DNA from: Bradyrhizobium sp. CSA207
GTDB taxonomy: Bacteria; Pseudomonadota; Alphaproteobacteria; Rhizobiales; Xanthobacteraceae
NCBI RefSeq assembly: GCF_029051685.1
Contig: NZ_JAACFT010000011.1
Span: 62,001-126,000, forward strand
Direction of reading: 5' to 3'
Length of the DNA: 64,000 nt
Shown here one piece after another: positions 1 through 7,410 of the stretch. The translations under genes and the position numbers were made by a program. Below the pieces are notes generated by a model, which had not been told where the DNA came from, did not search any database, and saw only the letters and a list, made by a program, of their open reading frames with translations. Positions within the stretch are counted from its first letter, which is position 1; the number at the start of each line of letters is the position of its first letter.

Positions 1-232
1 TCCGCTCCAGATATCCCAGCCGTTCGAGCTCACCGATGATGAACGAGGCGGTGCCGCGCGTGGTGCCGACGTAGCTCGCCAGCGCCGACGGCGTCCTGGA
101 AAACCGATTGGCGCGGGACAGGAAGCGGAGCGCCATCCATTCGCGATCGCGCAAGCCGTGCTTGGTACCTTCGAACCACAGGATCCGCGCAACCTGCTCC
201 AATAATTCAATCGATTCGCGAGCCAAATTCAT
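1..232 (-). CDS. MarR-like winged-helix regulator, N-terminal part (cut by window start)
   Basis: The minus strand is open from an ATG at 230-232 to the window edge (77 codons). The peptide reads as a winged-helix domain: an opening helix (ESIELLEQVARILWF), a 'LRDREWMALRFLSRA' helix, then 'TPSALASYVGTTRGTASFII' followed by 'GELERLGYLER'. This matches the helix-turn-helix plus wing start of MarR-type regulators. The 3' half lies outside the window, so ligand and target are unknown. The AT-rich stretch just upstream (about 233-380) probably holds its promoter. Confidence 0.6.
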   Translation of the reverse strand, partial: MNLARESIELLEQVARILWFEGTKHGLRDREWMALRFLSRANRFSRTPSALASYVGTTRGTASFIIGELERLGYLER

Positions 233-815
233 TTCAAATCCACGTCGGATAAAGCTTTATTCAATTGAGCTTTTGGTAGCGCAATCTGGGAAGATGGAAC
301 TTTCGAAGGTGGAACTAGAGCGTCACAAAGAAAGTTCGAGTAAATCGCGCAGCTCAACTCTTCTGAAAATTTCACTCAAATGACCGAGGTTCGCGCACGG
401 GATTCCGCTGATATGCGATGCCCCTGCAACATGGTGTGTCTTTGTGGCCATTGCGGCGCCTTTGTTGCGGCGGAAGGTTTGGAATTGCGCGCGCTGACGG
501 GTTGTCGGCAACTCCGGACGGCGTCGGCAGCGGTGAGAGAACCGCCGTTTTCGGTTAACGGATGTTGCGACGCAGTGCAGCTACGCGGTTAAATCCGGCA
601 CATAACCTGCATCCAGCCAATGTCGCGTGTCGTTTGTGGGGGAGGAAAAATCGTACAGCAGCGCGCCGTCGCTGTCGTTGATCGGATCGCTGCTGTTCAC
701 CGCGTTATGCGACCTTCACCAAGGCGCTGCGGCGGAACATCTGCGGCGGCGTGTTCGTCTACGCGGTCGCGATCGCAAGCGTTCGCGGCACGGCCCGACT
801 CGTGGTCGCGCGCAA
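233..815. other. Long intergenic region without a convincing gene
   Basis: The first 150 bases are clearly AT-richer than the surroundings and fit a promoter region for the minus-strand regulator. The rest is GC-rich. Open frames on either strand lack recognisable domains. The only one worth naming is a 39-codon minus-strand frame at 581-700, listed separately. Confidence 0.5.
581..700 (-). CDS. Possible 39-aa small protein
   Basis: A GTG-started minus-strand frame of 39 codons ends at a TAG at 581-583. It begins MNSSDPINDSDGALLYDF and ends GYVPDLTA, an acidic soluble peptide. Early codons use the GC-rich third positions typical of the genome. A GAAGG lies about 12 bases upstream of the GTG, a little too far for a good ribosome site. 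I know no family. It could be chance or a remnant. Confidence 0.25.
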   Translation of the reverse strand: MNSSDPINDSDGALLYDFSSPTNDTRHWLDAGYVPDLTA

Positions 816-1667
816 TTATCGTCCTTCACCCGCGTCCCACAGCGCATCCAGGCCCTGCCGATAGGTCGGATAGGCCAGCGTCACGCCAAGTTCGCGCTTC
901 AGTTTCGCGTTCGAGACACGCGCGTTGCCGGCGTAGAAGCTGCGGGCCATTGCCGACATCTCGGCCGTCTCGAACGCCTCTTCAGCCGGCGGTGCAATGC
1001 CTGCAAGCTTTGCCGCATAGGCGATCACGTCCTGCGGCGGCGCGGGCTCGTCGTCGCAAACATTCCACGTGCCGCCGCCCTGATGGCGTACCGTAGCCAT
1101 GATCGCGCCCGCTATGTCGTCGACATGGATGCGGTTGAAGACCTGTCCCGGCTTGATGATGCGCCGGGCCGTTCCAGCCCGCAGCGTTGCCAGCGCGTTG
1201 CGGCCGGGACCGTAGATGCCCGCAAGCCGCAGGACCGCGACATCGCCGCGCCCCGCCGCCATCCAGGCGTGCTCCGCCGCAAGCCGCATGCGCGTCCGCT
1301 CGAGGGTGGCCCGCGGTGGCGTGCTCTCGTCGACCCAGGCGCCGCCATGGTCGCCATATACGCCCAGTGTGGACAAATAGATGATCTTCCGGCGCCGGCC
1401 CGATGCCAGCACGTTTGCGAACGTCGCGATGGCGGGATCGCCCGCGCTACCGGGCGGGATCGACACCAGAAGGACGTCGGCGTCGCGGACCCGCTCGACC
1501 GTCTCGCAATCCGGACTGCTCCCGGAGAATGAGTGCGCCTCGAACCCGGCCACGCCTTGCCGTTTCGCGGGATCGCGCACCGTGCCGGCGATGTGCGAGA
1601 AGCTGCCGCCGAATCTGCGGACGAAATGCCCCGCGCTATAGCCGAAGCCGAGAATGAAGAGCCGCAT
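816..1667 (-). CDS. NAD(P)-binding epimerase/dehydratase-like protein (extended SDR)
   Basis: The 283-aa protein has a Rossmann start (RLFILGFGYSAGHF) right after the chosen ATG, then 'VLLVSIPPG', the extended-SDR strand 'IIYLSTLGVYG', and 'RLAGIYGPGRN'. These are hallmarks of NAD-dependent epimerase/dehydratase proteins of the YeeZ-like group, which often act on nucleotide sugars or are of unknown substrate. A longer frame starts 18 codons earlier, but MRLFILGFGYS puts the glycine motif at the usual N-terminal position. It is divergent from the HAD gene at 1823 across about 155 bases. The substrate cannot be told from sequence. Confidence 0.8.
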   Translation of the reverse strand: MRLFILGFGYSAGHFVRRFGGSFSHIAGTVRDPAKRQGVAGFEAHSFSGSSPDCETVERVRDADVLLVSIPPGSAGDPAIATFANVLASGRRRKIIYLSTLGVYGDHGGAWVDESTPPRATLERTRMRLAAEHAWMAAGRGDVAVLRLAGIYGPGRNALATLRAGTARRIIKPGQVFNRIHVDDIAGAIMATVRHQGGGTWNVCDDEPAPPQDVIAYAAKLAGIAPPAEEAFETAEMSAMARSFYAGNARVSNAKLKRELGVTLAYPTYRQGLDALWDAGEGR

Positions 1668-1822
1668 GCGTCTGCCGTGCTGTTCGAAGTTCCGGTCGCG
1701 CCGCAGCGCGTCTCTGCTCATAAGAGATTTTTGGGTCCGGCAAAAGATATTGCAATTTTACTCGTCTGCCGCTGCGGGCGATGCTCGCTTGTCACTGGAG
1801 CGGCTGGAGGGAGGCGCCGGTC

Positions 1823-2548
1823 ATGCAGGCAGAAGCACTCGCCGCAGCACTATGCGACGCCGCGGAACTGATCCGGCGTGCCAGCGCGCTGATCTTCGAT
1901 GTCGACGGAACGCTGGCCGAAACCGAGGAACTGCATAGGCAGGCCTTCAACGAAGCCTTCCTGCGCCACGGCCTCGCCTGGCACTGGGATCGTGCCGTCT
2001 ACAAGGATCTGCTGCTTGTGACCGGCGGCAAGGAACGCATCCGCGCCTACCACGCGAGGCAGCGGGCCGCTGCGCCATTATCGGACGTGGATATCGCAGA
2101 GCTTCACCGCATCAAGACCGCGCATTATGCCGAACTGGTCGAGACCGGCTGTTGCCCGTTGCGGCCTGGCGTGGCGGGACTGCTGGCGGCGGCGAGGTCG
2201 CGCGGCCAGCGGCTCGCGATCGCGACCACCACGTCGCGCGGCAACATCGATGCCTTGCTGTCGCGGGCGCTGGGGAAGCGCTGGGCCGCGGACTTCGAGG
2301 CCATCGTTGCCGGCGACGATGTTCGCCACAAGAAGCCGGCGCCGGACGCCTATCTCGTGATCCTGGGACGGCTGGGGCTGGAAGCTTCCAGCTGCGTCGC
2401 GATCGAGGATTCGGCCAACGGCCTGCTCGCGGCCTCGCGCGCCGATATTCCGGTCCTGATCACCCGCAGCATGTTCTTCCGGGACGATGATTTCGCCGAT
2501 GCCCGGTGCGTGCTGGAGGATCTGTCGGAACTTGCGGGGTCCGGATGA
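1823..2548 (+). CDS. HAD-superfamily phosphatase, CbbY/phosphoglycolate-phosphatase-like
   Basis: This 241-aa protein carries all four HAD motifs: FDVDGTLAET with nucleophile D26 and acid D28, the 'IATTTSRGN' threonine region, 'HKKPAPDAYL' with the motif III lysine, and 'AIEDSANGLLAA' with the Mg-binding acids. The insert between motifs I and II is the helical cap of subfamily I, as in CbbY, phosphoglycolate phosphatase and beta-phosphoglucomutase. I start at 1823 because GGAGGGAGG lies just upstream; an ATG-less extension to 1781 lacks such a site. It probably dephosphorylates a small sugar phosphate. CbbY-type is likely, but no Calvin genes are nearby. Confidence 0.85.
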   Translation: MQAEALAAALCDAAELIRRASALIFDVDGTLAETEELHRQAFNEAFLRHGLAWHWDRAVYKDLLLVTGGKERIRAYHARQRAAAPLSDVDIAELHRIKTAHYAELVETGCCPLRPGVAGLLAAARSRGQRLAIATTTSRGNIDALLSRALGKRWAADFEAIVAGDDVRHKKPAPDAYLVILGRLGLEASSCVAIEDSANGLLAASRADIPVLITRSMFFRDDDFADARCVLEDLSELAGSG

Positions 2549-2609
2549 GACTGCAGAACAAAAAAGTGAAAAACAACCCCATGCACAGTAGATCACGCCG
2601 GCGTGTCTG

Positions 2610-2629
2610 GCCGCGTCAGTGGACGCGGC
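2610..2629. terminator. Hairpin between convergent genes
   Basis: An 8-bp perfect stem GCCGCGTC/GACGCGGC with loop AGTG overlaps the stop codon of the minus-strand gene ending at 2616. Next to it lies the 12-bp palindrome CACGCCGGCGTG (2594-2605). The position between two convergent genes fits a two-way terminator, though no T-run is present. Confidence 0.4.
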
Positions 2630-3023
2630 GGGACGGGCTATCTTCCTCTGCCTGCTCGACAATCTGCGCAATCGGGCTCGACTGATGGTGCACCAGGCGC
2701 CAGCCGTCGCCGACGCGCTTGAAATGGTTGGCGGCGGCAAGTGCGGTGCCGTCGACGATCTCGATGCAGAGCACGCGCGCGCTCTCGCCGTCGACGATCG
2801 CCTGCGGCTCGGCGCAGACGATCTGCGGCCGCTCCGGGCTTTGCAGGATGTCGCGCCAGCTGCCGATCACGGTGGCCCGCCCGACGATGGCCGGCCAGCC
2901 GGGATGGATGCAGGAAATGGTGTCGTCGTCCGCCCACATCCGTTCCATGCCGGCAAAGTCGCCCGTCGAAAAGGCAGCGTAAAAGGCCGCGTTGGCGGCG
3001 ATGACCTTGTTGTCCTTCGTCAT
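2616..3023 (-). CDS. Nuclear-transport-factor-2-like (SnoaL/DUF4440-type) protein
   Basis: A 135-aa protein with the cone-shaped NTF2 fold signature: an N-terminal helix 'AANAAFYAAFSTGDFAGMERMWADDD', then 'CIHPGWPAIVGRATVIGSWRDI', and a closing strand pair 'HFKRVGDGWRLVHHQSSPI'. Family members are small ketosteroid-isomerase-like enzymes or binding proteins and usually lack a defined role. I use the internal methionine MTKDNKV, which matches the usual length. It is a single gene facing the HAD phosphatase, with its own promoter in 3024-3112. The function is not predictable. Confidence 0.75.
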   Translation of the reverse strand: MTKDNKVIAANAAFYAAFSTGDFAGMERMWADDDTISCIHPGWPAIVGRATVIGSWRDILQSPERPQIVCAEPQAIVDGESARVLCIEIVDGTALAAANHFKRVGDGWRLVHHQSSPIAQIVEQAEEDSPSRRVH

Positions 3024-3112
3024 GCCTCCCGGGTGGGGCAAGGACGCGGAAAAATCAAGCGCGACTTCCGTCGACTTTAATTGCAGTGCAGCATCGACGT
3101 TCGGGGCTGCCG

Positions 3113-4597
3113 TCAGTGCGAAACGTGTGTCTCCACCGCCCGCCGCGCACCGTCCGCATAGAGACGGCCGAGCGCCGTGGTGACCGCCGCGCGCAACCGC
3201 GGCTCGGCACCGAGCGGCCCGAACACCTTTTCGACGCCGAGCAGTGCAGGCGCAAGCCGCTCGGCGACGGGACCGGCCTCACGCGCCAACGCCGCGAATT
3301 CGCCGGCGAGCGGATCGCGCACGTCGATCGCGCGGCCTTGCTCGTCGGTGGCCGCGACGTAGCGCATCCAGCCGGCTACCGCGAGCGCATGGGTCTCGAT
3401 TGGCAGGTCGTTGCGGAGGCGGTCCTGCATCGCGCCGAGCAAGCGCTGCGGAAGCTTTTGCGAGCCGTCCATCGCGATCTGCCAGGTCCGGTGATGCAGC
3501 GCCGGATTGGCAAAGCGCTTGAGCAGCGAGGCGCGGTAGGCGGCAAGATCAGTGCCTGACGGCATCGTCAGCGTCACCGCGGCCTCTTCCATCACTTGGG
3601 CGGCAAGCCGCGCGAAGTGCGGATCGGTCATGGTGTCGGCGATGGTCTCGTAGCCGGCGAGATAGCCGAGATAGGCGAGTGCCGAATGACTGGCGTTGAG
3701 CAGCCGCAGCTTCATCAATTCGAATGGCTTGACGTCGGTGACGAGCTCGACGCCCGTGGCGGCGAGATCAGGCCTGCCCGCGGCGAAGCGGTCCTCGACC
3801 ACCCATTGCGTGAACGGCTCGGTCATCACCGGCCACGCGTCGTGCAAGCCGAGTGCGGCGGACACCTCATCGCGGTCGGCCTGTAGCGTTTCCGGCACGA
3901 TGCGGTCGACCATGGTCGAGGGAAAGGTTGCCGTATCCGCAATCCACTTGCCGAGGTCCTTCGACCGCAGCGCTGCAAACTGCGTCACGATCCGCTGCAC
4001 GGTGTGGCCGTTGGCGGCGAGGTTATCGCAGCAGAGCACGGTGAAGGGCGCAAGGCCTTGCGCCCGCCGGCGTGCAAGGGCGGCAACGATGAACCCGGGC
4101 GCCGAGCGCGGCGCGTCAAAATTGTTCAAATCGTGCACGACGTCCGGATGCCGCTCGTCGAGATCGCCGGTCTGCGGCATGTGGCAGTAGCCCTTCTCGG
4201 TGACGGTGAGCGAAACGATGCGGATGGCCGGATCGGCCATCCTGTCGACCAGCCGCGCCGGGTTCTCGCGCGCGACGAGGCTGCCAAGCAGCGCGCCGAT
4301 CACGCGGTGCTCGGTGCCTTCGGCCGCACGCACCGCGAGCGTGTAGAGATGATCCTGCGGAGCGAGCGCGTCGCGCGTATCCGGACTGCGCAGGCTCGCG
4401 CCGACGATGCCCCAGGCGGCGGCGCCAGCGGCAAGACAATCGTCGATGACGACGGCCTGATGGGCGCGATGAAAGGCGCCGAGGCCGAGATGCACGATGC
4501 CGGGCGTGATGCGCGAACGGTCATAGGCCGGGCGGCGGATGGCCGGCGGCAGCCGGTCCAGATTGGCGCGGCCAAGGCGCATTGAATTAAGGCGCAT
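3113..4597 (-). CDS. uxuB: Mannitol dehydrogenase family; probable D-mannonate oxidoreductase (fructuronate reductase)
   Basis: The 494-aa length is typical of long-chain polyol dehydrogenases. The NAD fold is near the start (IVHLGLGAFHRAHQAVV), and the C-terminal catalytic signature K-x4-N-x2-H is intact in 'MKLRLLNASHSALAYLGYL'. Other family blocks include 'VSLTVTEKGYC', 'CCDNLAANGHTVQR' and 'PFTQWVVEDRF'. Reduction of fructuronate to mannonate fits because mannonate dehydratase lies in the same cluster (9879-11069). Mannitol or other polyol oxidation is the alternative. The start MRLNSMRLG follows a GGGAGAGAC ribosome site. It is transcribed divergently from the GntR regulator, with palindromes between them. 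Confidence 0.8.
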   Translation of the reverse strand: MRLNSMRLGRANLDRLPPAIRRPAYDRSRITPGIVHLGLGAFHRAHQAVVIDDCLAAGAAAWGIVGASLRSPDTRDALAPQDHLYTLAVRAAEGTEHRVIGALLGSLVARENPARLVDRMADPAIRIVSLTVTEKGYCHMPQTGDLDERHPDVVHDLNNFDAPRSAPGFIVAALARRRAQGLAPFTVLCCDNLAANGHTVQRIVTQFAALRSKDLGKWIADTATFPSTMVDRIVPETLQADRDEVSAALGLHDAWPVMTEPFTQWVVEDRFAAGRPDLAATGVELVTDVKPFELMKLRLLNASHSALAYLGYLAGYETIADTMTDPHFARLAAQVMEEAAVTLTMPSGTDLAAYRASLLKRFANPALHHRTWQIAMDGSQKLPQRLLGAMQDRLRNDLPIETHALAVAGWMRYVAATDEQGRAIDVRDPLAGEFAALAREAGPVAERLAPALLGVEKVFGPLGAEPRLRAAVTTALGRLYADGARRAVETHVSH

Positions 4598-4662
4598 GGT
4601 CGTCTCTCCCTTTGCTTTGCCGCTGCTTGACATGGCGCCTGTCCTCGGTCAATGCTCCGGTC

Positions 4663-4691
4663 AATTGGTAAGACCAATTTTCGAAAATTGG
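4663..4691. promoter_or_regulatory. Two overlapping palindromes, likely GntR/FadR-family operator
   Basis: AATTGGT-AAG-ACCAATT (4663-4679) is a perfect 7-bp inverted repeat containing TGGT-N3-ACCA, the core seen in operators of FadR-subfamily regulators including UxuR/ExuR. It overlaps the perfect 18-bp palindrome CCAATTTTCGAAAATTGG (4674-4691). Both lie in the 146-base divergent region between uxuB and the GntR gene, so the neighbouring GntR protein is the natural ligand. Confidence 0.7.
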
Positions 4692-4743
4692 CGGGCCGCC
4701 GGGGCGCGAAGCTTCCCGGCGAGACCCTTTCGGGGAGGCCAGC

Positions 4744-5562
4744 GTGCCGCTGGAAGCTGTGGAGGCGAGACGGCTCTATCGCCAAATCGCCGATCAATTG
4801 CGAAGCCTGATCGACAGCGGTGAATACGCGGTCGGAAGCCGCTTGCCGACCGAACGCGAGCTCGCCGAACAGCTCAAGGTCTCGCGGCCGACGGTGCGTG
4901 AAGCGCTGATCGCGCTCGAAGTCGAAGGCCGCCTCCGTATCCGTGTCGGTTCCGGTATCTACGTGATCGAACCTGCGGGCGCCGCGCTGTCCGTGCCGTC
5001 GGCGGCCGCCGTCATCGAAGGCCCGTTCGAACTATTGCGCGCCCGGGAATTCCTCGAAAGCGCGATCGCCGAGCAGGCTGCGCGCGTCGCGAAGAAGGAC
5101 GACATCGCGCGCATCGATGCCTCACTCGTTGCGATGGAGAATGTCACGCATCCCGGCGAAGCCTCGATGATCCACGACCGCGCTTTCCATGTTGCGATCG
5201 CCGGAAGCCTCGGCAACGCCGTTCTGGTGCGCGTGGTCGGCGATCTCTTCGACCAGCGCCTCAATCCCTACTTCGCGCAGCTCGCGCATTATTTCGAGAA
5301 CCCGCGCACCTGGCACGCGGCGCTCGATGAGCATCGCGCGGTGCGCGATGCCATTGCGGCGCACGATCCCGGGGCCGCACGCGATGCGATGCGCAATCAT
5401 CTGGCGCGCTCCCAGGAACGCTTTGCGCAGAACTTTGGAGCCGAGGTCGCGGCAGGATCGCCCACCGGGCGCAGCCGGGCGGACCGATCCACGGCAAAGC
5501 CGGCAAAACCGAAACGTGCGCCGAGCAAGCAGGCCAAGGGTGGAACTGCGCGGCGGCGATGA
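4744..5562 (+). CDS. GntR-family (FadR subfamily) transcription regulator
   Basis: The first 75 residues of this 272-aa protein form a GntR winged helix ('GSRLPTERELAEQLKVSRPT' then 'VREALIALEVEGRLRIRVGS'), followed by an FCD ligand-binding domain at about 95-235 ('AREFLESAIAEQAARVAKKD', 'HDRAFHVAIAGSLGN', 'DEHRAVRDAIAAHDP'). The FCD domain usually binds a metal and a small organic acid. A Lys/Ala/Pro-rich tail of about 35 residues follows, longer than usual. The start is a GTG. It probably controls the surrounding uptake and hexuronate genes through the palindromes at 4663-4691. Confidence 0.88.
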   Translation: MPLEAVEARRLYRQIADQLRSLIDSGEYAVGSRLPTERELAEQLKVSRPTVREALIALEVEGRLRIRVGSGIYVIEPAGAALSVPSAAAVIEGPFELLRAREFLESAIAEQAARVAKKDDIARIDASLVAMENVTHPGEASMIHDRAFHVAIAGSLGNAVLVRVVGDLFDQRLNPYFAQLAHYFENPRTWHAALDEHRAVRDAIAAHDPGAARDAMRNHLARSQERFAQNFGAEVAAGSPTGRSRADRSTAKPAKPKRAPSKQAKGGTARRR

Positions 5563-5634
5563 CATTGGGCAGCCCGCATTCCCTTTGGGCGTCGGGCGAA
5601 CAAGAAGCAGACTTGAAAGATGGAGGAAAAGTCA

Positions 5635-6612
5635 GTGTTGAAGAAAATGACGATGGTACTCGCGGTCTCGGCCGCGGCGATGGGTGCGACGACCAATGCC
5701 GGCATCGCGCAGACCAAGCTCAAATGGGCCCATGTCTATGAGACCTCGGAGCCGTTCCATACCGCCTCGGTCTGGGCGGCGCAGGAGATCGGCAAGCGCA
5801 CCAACGGGCGCTATGCGATCGATGTCTATCCGGCGTCCCAGCTCGGCAAGGAGGCCGACATCAATCAGGGTCTCTCGCTCGGCTCGGTCGACATCATCAT
5901 CTCCGGCTCGAGCTTTGCGGCCAAGAGCTTTCCGCCGATCGGCGTGACCTACTATCCCTACACCTTCCGCAACGCCGATCATCTGCTGGCCTATACCAAG
6001 AGCGACATCTTCAAGGAACTCGCCAAGGGCTACGAGGACAAGAGCGGCCACCACATCATCGCGGTGACCTATTACGGCGTGCGCCAGACCTCCTCGAACA
6101 AGCCGATCAAGAGCTGCGCCGACCTGAAGGGCCTGAAGATGCGGGTGCCCGATGTTCCGGCCTATCTGGCGATGCCGCGTGCCTGCGGCGCCAACACCGC
6201 GCCGATCGCCTTTGCCGAAGTCTATCTCGCGCTCCAGAACGGCACTGTCGAGGCGCAGGAGAACCCGCTGACCACGATCGAAGCCAAGAAGTTCTACGAG
6301 GTGCAGAAGCACATCGTGCTGACCGGCCATATCGTCGACCACCTCAACACGGTGGTCGCCGGTGCGCTCTGGAAGAAGCTGAGCGACGAGGACAAGAAGA
6401 TCTTCACGGACGTGGCGCAGGAGGCTGCCGCCAAGGCCACCGGGGAGATCAAGCAGAACGAAGCCAAGCTGGTCGCCTTCTTCAAGGAGAAGGGACTGAC
6501 CGTGACCGAGGTCGACAAGAACGAGTTCCGCGACACCGTGCTGAAGAACGTCGCGTTCGAGACCTTCGGCTATCGCAAGGCCGACTGGGAACGCATCCAG
6601 GCGGTGAAGTGA
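5635..6612 (+). CDS. dctP: TRAP transporter periplasmic solute-binding subunit (DctP family)
   Basis: This 325-aa secreted protein has a signal peptide (LKKMTMVLAVSAAAMGATTNAGIA) and then the DctP fold: 'LKWAHVYETSEPFHTASVW', 'IDVYPASQLGKEADINQGLS', and the ligand block 'LKGLKMRVPDVPAYL' whose arginine normally grips the carboxylate of the substrate. I prefer the GTG at 5635 because GGAGGA sits 7 bases upstream; the ATG at 5620 overlaps that ribosome site. It delivers a sugar acid to the DctQM permease downstream. A palindromic repeat separates it from dctQ. Confidence 0.9.
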   Translation: MLKKMTMVLAVSAAAMGATTNAGIAQTKLKWAHVYETSEPFHTASVWAAQEIGKRTNGRYAIDVYPASQLGKEADINQGLSLGSVDIIISGSSFAAKSFPPIGVTYYPYTFRNADHLLAYTKSDIFKELAKGYEDKSGHHIIAVTYYGVRQTSSNKPIKSCADLKGLKMRVPDVPAYLAMPRACGANTAPIAFAEVYLALQNGTVEAQENPLTTIEAKKFYEVQKHIVLTGHIVDHLNTVVAGALWKKLSDEDKKIFTDVAQEAAAKATGEIKQNEAKLVAFFKEKGLTVTEVDKNEFRDTVLKNVAFETFGYRKADWERIQAVK

Positions 6613-6635
6613 CGGACGCTTGCTGCGCCATGAAA

Positions 6636-6780
6636 CCCTCATGGTGAGGAGCGCGGAACGCGCGTCTCCGGACGATGCTTCGCATCGCCGGGCGAACCAT
6701 GAAGGCCCCGGTGTCGCTCAGGTGTCGCCCGGGGCCGTCCTTCGAGATGCTTGCTTCGCAAGCTCCTCAGGATGAGGAGC
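6636..6780. repeat. Palindromic intergenic repeat (family A) between dctP and dctQ
   Basis: The element opens with CCTCATGGTGAGGAGCGCGG and closes with CTCCTCAGGATGAGGAGCG. Internal hairpins are ATGCTTCGCAT and the GGCCCCGG/CCGGGGCC pair. A related copy lies at 49066-49170, sharing 'GAGGAGCGCGGAACGCGCGT'. It would fold as a multi-stem structure in the dctP-dctQ mRNA. Confidence 0.8.
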
Positions 6781-6827
6781 GGAGCGAGTTTGACGCAGTA
6801 GAACTAAGTCGTTTGAGGAGTAACCAC

Positions 6828-7406
6828 ATGTCGAGCGCCGAATTGCACCGGCAGATCACCGCGGACGAGATCGCCCATACCTTCGAGGAGGAGGCGACGC
6901 CGAAGGTGGACCTCGGAATCTACGCTTTCGAGGACTGGCTGGCGCTCGCGATCTTCTGGGTGATGGCGTCCGCCGTCTTCCTCCAGTTCTTTACCCGCTA
7001 CGTGCTCAACGACAGCTACGCCTGGACCGAGGAGATCGCGACCTATTGCCTGATCGGGGTGGTCTTCATCGGCTCGTCGATGTGCGTGCGGTTGTCGCGG
7101 CATATCCAGGTCGACCTGGTCTACCGTTATCTGCCCCATCTCGTGGCGCGCGCCTTGTCGACCGTAATCGACCTGATCCGGATCGCCTTCTTCGGCTACG
7201 CCACCAGGCTGGTCTGGGTCTACATCCAGATCATCGGCGACGAGTCGATGACCACGATCAATTTTGCCAAGAACTACGTCTACTACGCCGTGCTGCTCGG
7301 CTTTGTGCTGATGTTCGCGCGCTCCGTGCAGGTGGCGCTGCAAAACTGGCGGCAGGGCTACTCGATCCTCGAACGTCCCGGTGCCTACGACGGATCGGAA
7401 GGGTAA
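6828..7406 (+). CDS. dctQ: TRAP transporter small permease (DctQ family)
   Basis: A 192-aa membrane protein with four expected transmembrane helices: 'AIFWVMASAVFLQFFTRYVL', 'ATYCLIGVVFIGSSMCV', 'VIDLIRIAFFGYATRLVWVY' and 'YVYYAVLLGFVLMFARSVQV'. The DctQ hallmark 'FTRYVLNDSYAWTEEIATY' is intact. The frame is open further upstream, but ATG 6828 follows GAGGAG and starts a normal-length protein. It sits 4 bases before dctM and forms the membrane complex with it. Confidence 0.9.
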   Translation: MSSAELHRQITADEIAHTFEEEATPKVDLGIYAFEDWLALAIFWVMASAVFLQFFTRYVLNDSYAWTEEIATYCLIGVVFIGSSMCVRLSRHIQVDLVYRYLPHLVARALSTVIDLIRIAFFGYATRLVWVYIQIIGDESMTTINFAKNYVYYAVLLGFVLMFARSVQVALQNWRQGYSILERPGAYDGSEG

Positions 7407-7410
7407 TTTC

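Noticed and set aside
380..592. 70-codon cysteine-rich plus-strand frame
   Set aside because: The cysteines (CPCNMVCLCGHCG) suggest a metal site, but there is no ribosome site, no genome-like codon use and no known family.
627..1532. 301-codon plus-strand frame overlapping the epimerase gene
   Set aside because: The minus-strand epimerase has a Rossmann motif and SDR strands; the plus frame is Arg-rich without motifs.
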